64,000 nt of DNA from Corynebacterium suicordis DSM 45110 (GCF_015351405.1 NZ_JADKMY010000001.1:434001-498000); one strand, 5' to 3'; positions 35,191-44,540 are shown, numbered from the stretch's first letter. Made by a program: numbers and translations. Notes: generated by a model from the letters alone, not told the origin.

Positions 35191-35952
35191 ATGAAAAAGA
35201 CGGGCGTTCTCATCTGCGCGGCACTCCTGACGATTGCTCTGTCCAGTTGTGCCAAGGAACCTGAATCTACCGCCCCGGCCGCGTCCGATGTTCAGGTCTT
35301 TGCCGCTGCCTCCATGAAGCCCGTGGCGGAAGAGCTCAGTGAGGCCTTCCGTCAAGACCACGAGGGTGCCGAATTGGTATTCAATTTCGGTGGCTCCTCG
35401 GATCTGGTGCGGCAAATCGAGCAGGGAGCCCCTGCGGACCTCTTGATCAGCGCGGATAACAAGAACATGGATAAGGCACTTGCGGGAGAAGATTTCCAGG
35501 GAAGTGTCCCTACGGTCATCGCTACTAACCGTTTGGTGCTTGCGCTGCCCTCAGGCAACCCTGCCCACATCAGCTCGCTTCAGGATTTGCCAGGCAAGCA
35601 GGTAGCTATCTGTGCCCGCGAAGTGCCGTGCGGAACCATCGCGCATCAGGTTCTGGATGAGCATGAACTCGACTTGGACAACCCCTCAGAGGAAGCTAAC
35701 GTCGCGGATGTGGCAACCAAAATCAGCACAGGAGAAGTGGATGCAGGCTTTGTGTACTCCACTGATGCGCGAGCGTTGAGCAACAAGGGCGTGACCTCGA
35801 TGGACATCGAAGGGGTTAAGCCGAACAACTATCCAGAAGCTCTCACGGTTCAGGGCAAAGATAACCCCACCGCCGTGGCTTTTGCAGAGTGGCTCCGCGG
35901 CGAGAAGGCCCAGCGGATCCTCGCTGACCACGGATTTGGGCCCGCGAAGTAA
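35191..35952 (+). CDS. modA: Molybdate ABC transporter, binding lipoprotein ModA
   Basis: 253 residues from ATG 35191 (a GTG 6 bases upstream is also possible given AGGA at 35177-35180). Lipoprotein signal with lipobox LSSC (Cys20). The mature domain has VQVFAAASMKPVAEELSEAF, FNFGGSSDLVRQIEQGAPADLLISADN and ANVADVATKISTGEVDAGFVYSTDA, typical of ModA. It binds molybdate or tungstate outside the membrane and passes it to ModB. The TAATG junction couples it to modB. Confidence 0.93.
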   Translation: MKKTGVLICAALLTIALSSCAKEPESTAPAASDVQVFAAASMKPVAEELSEAFRQDHEGAELVFNFGGSSDLVRQIEQGAPADLLISADNKNMDKALAGEDFQGSVPTVIATNRLVLALPSGNPAHISSLQDLPGKQVAICAREVPCGTIAHQVLDEHELDLDNPSEEANVADVATKISTGEVDAGFVYSTDARALSNKGVTSMDIEGVKPNNYPEALTVQGKDNPTAVAFAEWLRGEKAQRILADHGFGPAK

Positions 35953-36818
35953 TGCCCACCGCCCCAGCGGGGCTTCCCGATAGCAAAGTTCTAGCCGATA
36001 GCAGAGTCCGAGCCGGCCGCAATTTTGGTGTGCCGCGCCGGCTGCTGGTCTTTGCTCTGTGCGGGATTTTCATGCTGATTGGGCCGCTGGTTGGCCTGCT
36101 GGTGAGTATCCCCTGGCTGCGGCTGCCAGAGCTCGCCGGATCCGCAGAGGCTCGCAGTGCCCTGCAGCTCTCCTTGGTGACCTCCGCAACATCCACGTTG
36201 ATCTGCGCGTTATTGGGGATCCCGTTGGCGCTCTGGTTGCGCAGGTGGGAGCGGAGATCTGCCACGCTGGCCGGAATGGTGCAGATGGTGGTTTATGCAC
36301 CGCTGGTGCTTTCCCCGGTGGTCTCTGGCCTGGCTCTGACGTTCTTGTGGGGGCGCCGTGGACTACTGGGGCAGTGGCTGGACGGGGTGGGCGTGAATGT
36401 CGCGTATTCCATGCTCGGGGTGGTTGTGGTGCAGGTCTTTGTCTCGCTGCCTTTCTTCGTGGCCATGGTGGCGGCGGCTCTCCACGCGATTCCTCATGAC
36501 CTGGAAGAGGCAGCCACCCTCGATGGAGCTAATCGCATGCAGGTCATGCGGCATATTCTGCTTCCCCTCGCACTGCCCGGGGTGGTGACGGGAATGGTGT
36601 TGAGCTTTGCCCGCGCGCTCAGTGAGTACGGGGCCACGCTGACGTTTGCGGGCAATGTCGAAGGACAAACGCGAACCATTCCGTTGCTGGTTTCTCTCGG
36701 TCTCAGCAGTGGGGACATGGACCAAGCATTGGGCGCATGCATCTTGCTCCTGGGCGTATATGTGCTGATCGGCGCGCTGATAGTGGCCGTGCGAATGGTC
36801 TCTGGGGTACGACGGTAA
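35952..36818 (+). CDS. modB: Molybdate ABC transporter permease ModB
   Basis: 288 residues, about six helices, with the EAA loop EEAATLDGANRMQVMRHILLPLALPGVVTG and the ModB ending SEYGATLTFAGNVEGQTRTIPL. The N-terminal 30 residues are an extra cytoplasmic tail. The expected ModC ATPase is not next; moeA follows after 2 bases. An ATPase from elsewhere must energise the channel, or the uptake system is incomplete. Confidence 0.93.
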   Translation: MPTAPAGLPDSKVLADSRVRAGRNFGVPRRLLVFALCGIFMLIGPLVGLLVSIPWLRLPELAGSAEARSALQLSLVTSATSTLICALLGIPLALWLRRWERRSATLAGMVQMVVYAPLVLSPVVSGLALTFLWGRRGLLGQWLDGVGVNVAYSMLGVVVVQVFVSLPFFVAMVAAALHAIPHDLEEAATLDGANRMQVMRHILLPLALPGVVTGMVLSFARALSEYGATLTFAGNVEGQTRTIPLLVSLGLSSGDMDQALGACILLLGVYVLIGALIVAVRMVSGVRR

Positions 36819-36820
36819 CC

Positions 36821-38026
36821 ATGCATTCCCATGATTCATCCAGCGGGCACGTGAGAACTCCGGAAGAGCACTTGCTCGCGGTACATAAGGCGCTCGGCGC
36901 TCGCGAGGTTGTGGAGGTGGCTGCGGAGTCAGCCGTGGGATGTCAGTTGGCCCGGGCAGTCGATGCTCGCGTGGATTCTCCGGCGTTTGATAACTCGCAG
37001 ATGGATGGTTACGCGCTGGCAACTCACCATTTGCCCGGAGGCTCGTTCGCGGTCGGGGAGACAATCGCCGCGGGGATTGATCCCTCAGTGCTGTATCCGC
37101 AGGGGATCGGATCGGACATCGTGCCAGTAATGACAGGCGCGATGGTGCCCGCGGGTACCGCTGCGGTGATACCGGTGGAGCATTGCCAGCCGGAGCACTT
37201 CGTAGAGGCTGGGCAAGGGAAAGTAGACGTTCCCCCGGTAGATTCCGGGCAATTCGTTCGTCTGCGGGGAAGTGACATTCACGCAGGCCAGAGGCTTTTT
37301 TCTGCCGGTCATGTGGTGAATGCGCGCACGGTCGGTGCCGCCGCCCTGCAAGGGATCGCCACCCTGCCCGTGCACCAGCGCTCTCGCGTGCTGCTGTGCA
37401 CTGGTGGGGATGAGATTGGCGGAGCTGGCGTGGCCTCTATTCCCGACGCCAACGCCCCCATGCTCCGGGCTCTCTGCCAGCGCTTCCACATCGAGGTGGC
37501 CGGACACGTGCACACGTCCGATGATCCAGAAGATTTCCAGCAGCGTTTGCGCGCGGCCATTGAAGAACTTCGCCCCATGGCAGTGGTCACCAGTGGAGGT
37601 ATCAGCCACGGCAAGTTTGAGGTGGTGCGTAACGTCTTGGGGCCTGTCGGCGGCTGGTTCGGGCACGTCGCCCAACAGCCGGGCGGTCCGCAGGGGTTGT
37701 CCGAGTACTGCGGCGTGCCCGTGATCAGCCTGCCGGGCAATCCCGTCTCCACCGCTGTGAGCTTCCGGCTATTCGTCGCGCCCGTCCTGGGCGAGTGCAC
37801 CGAGCCCATGTCCGTAATGGCCGGCGAGCAGTTCTCCTCGTTGGAGGGCCGAGATCGTTTCGCCCATGCGCGGTTGGCGCGCCGGGATGGTCGAGACGTG
37901 GCCGTTGCTGTGGGCGGCGCTGGGTCGCACCAACTTTCGCAAACTGTTGCGGCGGACCTCCTGGTGCGGATCCCCGCTGGTCGGGATGTCGCGGAGGGTG
38001 AGGATGTCAAGGGGTACCTCCTGTAG
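36821..38026 (+). CDS. moeA: Molybdopterin molybdenumtransferase MoeA
   Basis: 401 residues; ATG 36821 follows the modB stop by 2 bases. Domain I has SPAFDNSQMDGYALA, domain III has CTGGDEIGGAG, VTSGGISHGKFEVV and VISLPGNPVSTAVSF. These are the catalytic MoeA signatures, so this copy looks active in contrast to the one fused to MobA. It inserts molybdate into adenylylated molybdopterin. Being in the modAB operon links uptake to insertion. Confidence 0.94.
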   Translation: MHSHDSSSGHVRTPEEHLLAVHKALGAREVVEVAAESAVGCQLARAVDARVDSPAFDNSQMDGYALATHHLPGGSFAVGETIAAGIDPSVLYPQGIGSDIVPVMTGAMVPAGTAAVIPVEHCQPEHFVEAGQGKVDVPPVDSGQFVRLRGSDIHAGQRLFSAGHVVNARTVGAAALQGIATLPVHQRSRVLLCTGGDEIGGAGVASIPDANAPMLRALCQRFHIEVAGHVHTSDDPEDFQQRLRAAIEELRPMAVVTSGGISHGKFEVVRNVLGPVGGWFGHVAQQPGGPQGLSEYCGVPVISLPGNPVSTAVSFRLFVAPVLGECTEPMSVMAGEQFSSLEGRDRFAHARLARRDGRDVAVAVGGAGSHQLSQTVAADLLVRIPAGRDVAEGEDVKGYLL

Positions 38027-38045
38027 CCACCTTCCCTCCAATCTT

Positions 38046-38051
38046 TAGACT
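38046..38051 (+). promoter_or_regulatory. -10 box TAGACT of a leaderless start
   Basis: TAGACT ends 8 bases before ATG 38060, with no ribosome-binding site. Confidence 0.5.
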
Positions 38052-38059
38052 GGGGCATC

Positions 38060-38725
38060 ATGAGCTCAGACGTGTCGTCGGATAAAACGCCCGCTTCTCC
38101 CCGTGTGACCTACGAAGATCTCGCCTATGATTCCTTCGTTCGTCGACGCCAAGGTGCCGACACATTCCACCCATCCTCAAGGTCAGACGCGTTTGTCTTC
38201 GAACCGGGGGATAGCAAGCTCATCCGAGAGGCAGACTCTTTCTTTCTTGGCACGGTCACTGGCGCGGGGTGGCCATATGTCCAGCACCGCGGTGGGCCAG
38301 CAGGATTCGTGCATGTTTTAGGGCCATCGACGCTGGCCTGGGTGGAATTGGAAGGCAATAACCAGTTTGTTTCCACGGGCAACGTGGACCGCGATGGGCG
38401 GGTGGCTTTGTTCTTCGTGGATTATCAAACGAGAACTCGCGTGAAGGTGTTTGGCTATGCCCGGGTCATTGAGGGGGAAGATGATCCGGAACTGATGCGG
38501 ACTGTGCGCGACCTGGGGGATCGAGAGATCAGATCCAAGGGCCAGCGGGTGATGGTGGTGGAGGTGACCGCAGCGGATCGCAACTGCACAAAGTACATCC
38601 ACTCGCGGTGGACTAAAGCGCAGATGGATGAGGTGATTTCCCTCTACCGCGCGGATATCGCGGAGCTGAAGGCTACTAATGAGGAGCTGCGTGCCCGCAT
38701 CGCGGAGTTAGAGGGCCGGAGTTAG
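38060..38725 (+). CDS. Pyridoxamine-phosphate-oxidase-like flavin protein
   Basis: 221 residues of the split-barrel FMN-binding superfamily: SFFLGTVTGAGWPYVQHRGGPAGFVHVLGPSTLAWVE, NQFVSTGNVDRDGRVALFFVDYQTRTRVKVFGYARV. The C-terminal 35 residues form a heptad-like coiled coil (ISLYRADIAELKATNEELRARIAELEGRS), which is unusual and suggests oligomerisation. Members include F420/FMN reductases and stress proteins; substrate cannot be inferred. It sits among Moco genes but has its own leaderless promoter. Confidence 0.85.
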   Translation: MSSDVSSDKTPASPRVTYEDLAYDSFVRRRQGADTFHPSSRSDAFVFEPGDSKLIREADSFFLGTVTGAGWPYVQHRGGPAGFVHVLGPSTLAWVELEGNNQFVSTGNVDRDGRVALFFVDYQTRTRVKVFGYARVIEGEDDPELMRTVRDLGDREIRSKGQRVMVVEVTAADRNCTKYIHSRWTKAQMDEVISLYRADIAELKATNEELRARIAELEGRS

Positions 38726-38743
38726 AAGCTCGAGGTTAGTAGC

Positions 38744-40684
38744 TCAGCGCGGGGTGGGGACGTCTAGCGGCAGGTAGGTCGCGAGCTGACCAGCCGTGAG
38801 TTCTTCGCGGGGAACCACGAGCAGCCCATCGGCTCGGGCATAGCCGCTGAGCATGTGGGAGTTTGTTCGCGTCATGGGATCTGCGGTTGGGTAACCCGTT
38901 CGGCTGTCTCTTCCACTGCTGGACAAGGCCACGGGAACCAACCGGATCCGGTCCTTGCGAATGGGTGGAAAATGGTTCGGGATGAGGCAGGTTTGCGTCG
39001 GGAAAAAATCCTGACCCGAAGCCACCAGGACGGCCAACAGCCCGAAGGAATGCAGCGCCACGTGGGCGGCCAGCGGATTCCCCGGAGCGCCCATGATCAA
39101 CTGCGTGCCCCGTGAGGTGGTGCGGGTGGTCAGCAACGTGGGGTGACCAGGGGCGCAACGCACGGAATGCGCCAGAACGGTATCTGCCTGCTCAGTGATG
39201 AACGTGCGGGCGAAATCCTGGCCGGAGTGACCGGACCCGCCCGTGACGATCACCATGTCAGCGGTCGAGGAAGCCAACCATTTTTGCACCTCAGCGGGGT
39301 CATCCTGCAGGCGATCGCACCGCTGGATATGCGCCCCGGCTGCTGTGAGAAGTGCGGGGAAAGAGGCGCTGAAGGCGTCGCGAACCTCGCCGGGAGCGGG
39401 GACCCCGGAGGTGATGACCTCATTGCCGGTGAAGGCGAGATCCACGGTCAACTCCGGCAGAACCCGGACCGTATCCACGCCGCACGTGGACAATAGCGCG
39501 AGGTGGCGGGCGGTAATCCGGGTGCCAGCTTCCAAAAGAGTGTCGCCCTCGGCAAGCTCCTCACCCGCCACGCGGATGTCCGCGCCGGGCTCCACCGAGC
39601 GGCCCGGGGACAGGGACAACGTGGAAGAGGTGACCTGGGAATGCTCGGAACGAACGACCGCTGTGGTTCCTTCCGGAATGAGGGATCCAGTAAGCACGGG
39701 GAGCGCCTGCCCGTGACCCAACGAGCCACCGGTGCGGTGAATATTCCGCCCTTGGGCACCCTCTGCAGGGGCATCGAGCAACTCCCAGGGCCCAGGCCCG
39801 GAGACTGCGTAGCCGTCCATTGCGGAGGACGAATAGTGCGGCACCGGCATGGGAGATGCAACATCTGCGGCCAGCACGTCACCTTCCTGCGGAGTCCGAG
39901 TGAAAGCCCGGGCCAATCTTTCCGTGAAGATGGAGTGCGCAACATCCGCCACGCGCTGGCGGGCACTTACCCAGGACGTGGCACCTTCGGAGATCCCGAA
40001 CCCGTGAGTTTGGGCTTCCTCCCAGGTATCGATATCCGCAGCTGGGGCGAGGTCTACGTCAATCCGCGTGAGGTTCAACGAGTCCAGCACGCGCAACACC
40101 GAACCGCCAGTGACACCTGCGAATGCCTCCAGCGCGGGGCCGAGGCGAAGCAAGCAGAGCAGAGGCTGATCGCGCCCCGCAGCTACCGCGATGAAACCAT
40201 CTGGGCTGGGTGTGTGTGGGTTAGAAGGGTGAGGCGCAGAATCAGTAGGTTTATCAGGGGTGTCAGCCTGCAGCTGAGCAGCCTTGAGCAGTGCCTCAAT
40301 TCCACCGAGTGGCTCCGGCATATCTGCGGCCAAGAGAAGAACCCAGTCATTCCCAGATTCACCTGATAGCTTTCGCAAACCAGCCGCGGTAGCCGAGGCC
40401 GGACCCGACATCGGCGGATCCTCCCGCACGCACTCCACCCCGGCGGGCAGATCCATAGGGGGACCCACTGCGACGAGGCGGGCGTCGGAAGGAAAAATCG
40501 CCGTACCGAGAGTGTGCACAGCCTCGCGCACCGCACTGACCACGATGTCTATCAACCGCGGTGAGCCCGGCTGGGTCACGGACTCCATCAGGGGTTTGCG
40601 CGGCAGCAGGCTTGAGGGCAACGGGGTGGATTTTCTTAATCTGCTGCCGTCGCCACCCGCGATGAACAGCGCATGCACGGTCAT
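38744..40684 (-). CDS. MobA-MoeA fusion protein
   Basis: 646 residues, start ATG 40684 (MTVHALFIAGGDGSRL). Residues 1 to about 225 are a MobA-like nucleotidyltransferase (IAGGDGSRLRKS, LLLAADMPEPLGG), which attaches GMP or CMP to Mo-molybdopterin. The rest is MoeA-like (SSSAMDGYAVSGP, TGSLIPEGTTAVVRSEHS). Several MoeA signatures are altered: the usual TGDE is TGNE, the SGG-S-G segment reads TGGSGHSGQDF, and the K-P-G-K-P segment reads APGHP. The MoeA part may therefore bind but not catalyse. The start lies 1 base beyond the moaD stop, same strand. Confidence 0.9.
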   Translation of the reverse strand: MTVHALFIAGGDGSRLRKSTPLPSSLLPRKPLMESVTQPGSPRLIDIVVSAVREAVHTLGTAIFPSDARLVAVGPPMDLPAGVECVREDPPMSGPASATAAGLRKLSGESGNDWVLLLAADMPEPLGGIEALLKAAQLQADTPDKPTDSAPHPSNPHTPSPDGFIAVAAGRDQPLLCLLRLGPALEAFAGVTGGSVLRVLDSLNLTRIDVDLAPAADIDTWEEAQTHGFGISEGATSWVSARQRVADVAHSIFTERLARAFTRTPQEGDVLAADVASPMPVPHYSSSAMDGYAVSGPGPWELLDAPAEGAQGRNIHRTGGSLGHGQALPVLTGSLIPEGTTAVVRSEHSQVTSSTLSLSPGRSVEPGADIRVAGEELAEGDTLLEAGTRITARHLALLSTCGVDTVRVLPELTVDLAFTGNEVITSGVPAPGEVRDAFSASFPALLTAAGAHIQRCDRLQDDPAEVQKWLASSTADMVIVTGGSGHSGQDFARTFITEQADTVLAHSVRCAPGHPTLLTTRTTSRGTQLIMGAPGNPLAAHVALHSFGLLAVLVASGQDFFPTQTCLIPNHFPPIRKDRIRLVPVALSSSGRDSRTGYPTADPMTRTNSHMLSGYARADGLLVVPREELTAGQLATYLPLDVPTPR

Positions 40685-40685
40685 C

Positions 40686-40943
40686 TCAGCCGCCTGCGAA
40701 GGGAGGTAGCACGTCCAGTTGATCGCCATCGCGAAGCACAGTGGAACGCTCAGAACGCTGACCGTTGATCAAAAACGTGCAGCGCTCAAACACCTCAGCC
40801 AAACTCAGCCCACCCGTGGAACTGCCCGGATGCTGGGAGGCCAGCTCGTGCAGTACATCATTTAGCGAACCGGTCGCGGCGACGTTTTCCCGCTCCACAC
40901 CACGAGCTGCTCGCGCGGCAGCGAAATATCTAATGGTGATCAT
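40686..40943 (-). CDS. moaD: Molybdopterin synthase small subunit MoaD
   Basis: 85 residues from ATG 40943 (MITIRYFAAARAARG). It ends PPFAGG; the terminal Gly-Gly is thiocarboxylated by MoeB and gives sulfur to precursor Z with MoaE. An upstream ATG at 40961 would add six residues. It is followed one base later by the mobA-moeA fusion. Confidence 0.93.
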   Translation of the reverse strand: MITIRYFAAARAARGVERENVAATGSLNDVLHELASQHPGSSTGGLSLAEVFERCTFLINGQRSERSTVLRDGDQLDVLPPFAGG

Positions 40944-40996
40944 AAATTCCACCTTAGCCATCGGCAGCCACCAGCGGAATCCCGGGAGGTGAGGGG

Positions 40997-41002
40997 TACG
41001 GT
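40997..41002 (+). promoter_or_regulatory. -10 box TACGGT of a leaderless start
   Basis: TACGGT ends 7 bases before the moaC ATG at 41010. Confidence 0.45.
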
Positions 41003-41009
41003 GGGAGGT

Positions 41010-41525
41010 ATGAATGAGGGAACTCCGAGCAGCAATAAATTCGCTTCAGAAACAGCTGAACCTGCGCTCACCCACGTGCGCTCCGACGGCTCCGCGCACA
41101 TGGTGGATGTGACCGCCAAGTCCGAGACCACGCGCACCGCGAGCGCCACCGCGACCGTGCGCACCAGGCCGGATGTCATCGAGATGATTTTCGACGCCGA
41201 CCTCCCTAAGGGTGATGCTCTCCCCGTCGCACGCGTGGCAGGCATCATGGGTGCGAAGAAGACTCCGGAGATCATCCCGCTGTGCCACCCACTCCCGTTG
41301 GGGAAAATCACCGTTGACTTTGCCCGGGAAGAAGATTGCGTGGTGATCTCCAGCAGCGTGAAGACCCGCGGAGTCACCGGCGTGGAAATGGAAGCATTGA
41401 CGGCCGTCACCACAGCCGCCTTGACGGTGTACGACATGATCAAAGCAGTGGATAAGCACGCGGAAATCACGGACGTGAAGGTGATCGCGAAATCCGGCGG
41501 AAAGTCCGGTGACTGGAGTGTCTAA
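41010..41525 (+). CDS. moaC: Cyclic pyranopterin monophosphate synthase MoaC
   Basis: 171 residues. [25 protein letters not shown], the active-site segment [23 protein letters not shown] and [23 protein letters not shown] are diagnostic. It works after MoaA. The mog gene overlaps its 3' end. An N-terminal 20-residue Ser/Glu-rich extension is present. Confidence 0.96.
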   Translation: MNEGTPSSNKFASETAEPALTHVRSDGSAHMVDVTAKSETTRTASATATVRTRPDVIEMIFDADLPKGDALPVARVAGIMGAKKTPEIIPLCHPLPLGKITVDFAREEDCVVISSSVKTRGVTGVEMEALTAVTTAALTVYDMIKAVDKHAEITDVKVIAKSGGKSGDWSV

Positions 41526-42012
41526 GGATTCTGCAGATGCGTTGGTGATCGTGGCTTCCACGCGCGCGGCGACGGGGGAATACCAAGACACATCTGGGGC
41601 TCTGGCTGTGGAATGGCTTCGCGAGCAGGGCTTTCAGACTCCCGAACCGAGGCTCGTGGCTGATGCGGATATCCCCGCCGTGCTGGAGGAGCTGCTATCT
41701 CAGCCGGAAGACTTGCCGCGCGTGGTACTGACCACGGGAGGCACCGGCTTGGCGGCTGATGACCGGACCGTGGAGACCGTGCGGCCACTGCTGGATAAAG
41801 AGCTGCCAGGCGTGATGATGGAGTTCTTCCGCAGAGGAGCGGAAAAACTGCCCACCGCAGTGCTTTCTGGGGGAGTTGCCGGAACCATCGGCCGCACTTT
41901 CGTGATGACCCTGCCTGGGTCACGGGGCGGGGTGGCAGATGGAATTGCCGTGCTCGAGCCGCTGCTGGGACACATTGTTGCTCTGTTGGAAGGACGTACT
42001 GCACATGAGTGA
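41509..42012 (+). CDS. Molybdopterin adenylyltransferase (Mog/MoaB type)
   Basis: 167 residues, GTG 41509 overlapping moaC by 17 bases (a GTG at 41518 is also possible). [37 protein letters not shown] and [31 protein letters not shown] are the MogA/MoaB signatures. It adenylates molybdopterin before MoeA acts. moaE overlaps its end by 8 bases. Confidence 0.93.
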   Translation: MTGVSKDSADALVIVASTRAATGEYQDTSGALAVEWLREQGFQTPEPRLVADADIPAVLEELLSQPEDLPRVVLTTGGTGLAADDRTVETVRPLLDKELPGVMMEFFRRGAEKLPTAVLSGGVAGTIGRTFVMTLPGSRGGVADGIAVLEPLLGHIVALLEGRTAHE

Positions 42013-42487
42013 AAACTTGCCTACCGAACCACGCGATCCGGAGCACGTCGCCCGGGAAACCGGAGTGGTAGTGCATGCAGCAGTGACAGAAGAGCGCCTC
42101 GAGGATCTGCTCCCTGTGGCGCGTTCCGCTACCGGCACGGATGCCATGGGAGCCGTGGTCACGTTTGAAGGAACAGTGCGCAACCATGACGGCGGCCAGC
42201 TGGTGGATGCGTTGACATACACCGCCCATCCGGACGTCGATGCCCACATGCAGCAGTTGCTCTCTGAAATTATTCAGAACCATCCGGAAGTGCGGGCGTG
42301 GGTTGCGCACCGAGTTGGCCCGTTGCAGATCGGGGAGATGGCATTCCTCGTGGTGGTAGCAGCAGCACACCGTGGACCCGCCTTCGCTGCGGTCGCGGAC
42401 ATCGCGGATCGCGTGAAGTCCGAGCTTCCCATTTGGAAGGAACAGGCCTTGTCCGATGGCTCCACGGAATGGGTGGGTTTGCGTTAA
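42005..42487 (+). CDS. moaE: Molybdopterin synthase catalytic subunit MoaE
   Basis: 160 residues. [45 protein letters not shown] and [19 protein letters not shown] are the MoaE signatures, including the catalytic lysine in WKE. It accepts sulfur from MoaD. TAATG links it to moeB. Confidence 0.95.
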   Translation: MSENLPTEPRDPEHVARETGVVVHAAVTEERLEDLLPVARSATGTDAMGAVVTFEGTVRNHDGGQLVDALTYTAHPDVDAHMQQLLSEIIQNHPEVRAWVAHRVGPLQIGEMAFLVVVAAAHRGPAFAAVADIADRVKSELPIWKEQALSDGSTEWVGLR

Positions 42488-43716
42488 TGAACGGCAATGG
42501 TTCCCCACGTGAGCTGTGGTCACCAGATAATCGCGAGTGGTTGGTGCGCTACCGCCGGCAACTCACACTCGAGGGCTTTGGCATGGATGGCCAGCGCAAA
42601 CTGGATGCCGGTCACGTGGTCGTGGTGGGTGCCGGAGGTCTGGGCGCTCCCGCCTTGTTGTATCTGGCCGCTGCGGGCGTGGGACACATCACGGTCATCG
42701 ACGATGACCTGGTGGAACTGTCCAACCTGCATCGCCAGGTGATACACACCGAGGAGTCCGTGGGCCAGCCGAAAGTGGACTCGGCCGTGCAGCAATTGCA
42801 CGCGCGCAACAGCTCCGTGACGGTCACCGGGGTGCGTGACCGTGTGGATCAAGCAAACGCCGTCACTCTGCTGGAGGGTGCGGACGTGGTTCTCGACGGC
42901 TCCGATAACTTCGCCACCCGCTACGCCGTCTCGCGTGCGTGCGCCATCCATGGCATCCCGCACGTGTGGGGTTCCATTCTTGGTTTCGACGCCCAGCTCA
43001 GCGTTTTCTGGGCTGGTCACGGGCCGATTTATGATGATATCTTTCCCACGGCTCCGCCGGCAGGTTCGGTTCCGAGCTGCGCAGAAGCCGGAGTGTTAGG
43101 GCCACTGGTGGGAGTCATCGGCACGGCTATGGCTTTGGAAGCGGTGAAGATTATTGGCGAGGTGGGTCAGCCACTGACGGGCACCATTGGATACTTCAGT
43201 GGCGGGACCGGGCGCTGGGAGTACATCCCCATCGCGGGCGATCCGCGCGTGGCGCAGGCTCTGGCGGATTCTGTGGAGAAGTCCGCTGAGCCGGCTGATG
43301 AGAATCTGCCCGTCGCAGATCACGTTGCCAACGTGAACCGGGCTCAGGCAGCTCACGTGCACGAGCAATTCGATAAGCACCCAGCGCATGCAGAACAAGA
43401 TCGCGTGGACTTCAGCACAGAACCCAGCACGGAACGAGTGTTCATCGACGTTCGCGAACCCGCGGAGTTTCAGACGTTTCATATTCCCGGAGCCCATAAC
43501 CTGCCGCTGAGTCAGCTGCGCGGGGGAGTGGACCCCGCCCAGCTTGCGCAGTTGCGGGGCGAACTCCAGCAAGGCCACGAGGTGATGGTTTACTGTGCCG
43601 CTGGCGTGCGCTCGGCAGAGGCAGTGCGCATCTTCGATGAAGCAGGCGTCGCTGGCCTCCACAATGTCCCCGGCGGAATCAGTGCCCTGCTGGATGAGCA
43701 GGAGAGGCACCTCTGA
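42487..43716 (+). CDS. moeB: MoaD adenylyltransferase/sulfurtransferase MoeB (E1-rhodanese)
   Basis: 409 residues. The E1-like domain has GAGGLGAP (48-54), IDDDLVELSNLHRQ and PSCAEAGVLGP (Cys198). A linker of about 60 residues leads to a rhodanese domain with the active-site loop YCAAGVRS (Cys370). Typical MoeB/MoeZ proteins carry two CxxC zinc pairs, the second in a segment like CPVCG; here the matching stretch reads IPIAGDPRVAQAL, so the zinc site is absent. It adenylates MoaD and transfers sulfur to it. Coupled to moaE. Confidence 0.93.
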   Translation: MNGNGSPRELWSPDNREWLVRYRRQLTLEGFGMDGQRKLDAGHVVVVGAGGLGAPALLYLAAAGVGHITVIDDDLVELSNLHRQVIHTEESVGQPKVDSAVQQLHARNSSVTVTGVRDRVDQANAVTLLEGADVVLDGSDNFATRYAVSRACAIHGIPHVWGSILGFDAQLSVFWAGHGPIYDDIFPTAPPAGSVPSCAEAGVLGPLVGVIGTAMALEAVKIIGEVGQPLTGTIGYFSGGTGRWEYIPIAGDPRVAQALADSVEKSAEPADENLPVADHVANVNRAQAAHVHEQFDKHPAHAEQDRVDFSTEPSTERVFIDVREPAEFQTFHIPGAHNLPLSQLRGGVDPAQLAQLRGELQQGHEVMVYCAAGVRSAEAVRIFDEAGVAGLHNVPGGISALLDEQERHL

Positions 43717-44141
43717 CCTGCTCCGCGGCGACCTGTGACATAGGTAGGACGCAGCAAAGAATGAGTAGGGCTTGTGCAACTGTCTGGGATCTTCTTCTAC
43801 CTTCGACGCCAAGCTGGTGAACCATTTGGGAAAGCGCAGCTAGGCTGGTAGTTTGGATAAGTCTTGAGTGCGAAGTAGGCGATAGCCATGCTTCGGGCGC
43901 GATTTGCGCTGTTCAAAAACCAAAGTTTTCGAACTGGCCCCTCGCGCATTGCACTCAAAGCACAAGAACATTGACACCACTTTGTTGTAGGCCCCTCGCC
44001 TGAAGCGGCCGCACGAATAAAGGCAGCGAGCACCCTTAGCTACTGAGTTAAGCGGAGCGCTTAGTGGCCGGCGAACGTGCGGTACACGCGATCAAAGGTG
44101 AGATTGGGAACCGCAGCGAGAAAGGCAACAGGTCACTTCAT
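43717..44141 (+). promoter_or_regulatory. rpsH leader region
   Basis: No gene is supported in 425 bases. A weak copy of the interspersed motif is at 43795-43812. A hairpin GTTCAAAAACC.AAGTTTTCGAAC is at 43911-43934. The length fits a separate leader for the rpsH-to-rplO transcript after accessory block 2. Confidence 0.5.
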
Positions 44142-44540
44142 ATGACCATGACAGATCCCATTGCGGATATGTTGTCGCGAGTACGCAATGCAAATAATGC
44201 GTTCCACGACACCGTTTCCATGCCGTCTTCCAAGATCAAGGTAAACATCGCCGAGATCCTCAAGCAGGAAGGCTACATCGCCGACTACTCCATCCAAGGA
44301 GAGACTGTCGGCAAGACCCTGGAACTTACCTTGAAGTACGGACCATCTCGCGAGCGTTCAATCGCTGGCGTGCGTCGCGTCTCCAAGCCAGGTCTGCGTG
44401 TTTACGCAAAGTCCACCAACCTGCCAAAGGTTCTCGGCGGCCTGGGCGTGGCCATCATTTCCACGTCCCAGGGTCTGCTGACTGACCGTGCGGCCAACAA
44501 TAAGGGCGTGGGCGGAGAAGTCCTCGCCTACGTCTGGTAA
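44142..44540 (+). CDS. rpsH: 30S ribosomal protein S8
   Basis: 132 residues from ATG 44142 ([19 protein letters not shown]). [38 protein letters not shown] is the C-terminal signature. S8 binds helix 21 of 16S rRNA and is the spc autoregulator in E. coli. It restarts the spc operon after the 17-kb insertion block. Confidence 0.98.
   Translation: MTMTDPIADMLSRVRNANNAFHDTVSMPSSKIKVNIAEILKQEGYIADYSIQGETVGKTLELTLKYGPSRERSIAGVRRVSKPGLRVYAKSTNLPKVLGGLGVAIISTSQGLLTDRAANNKGVGGEVLAYVW

Noticed and set aside
43797..44033. A 78-codon minus-strand frame in the rpsH leader
   Set aside because: No ribosome site, no homology I can recognise, and it covers the likely promoter/leader of rpsH.
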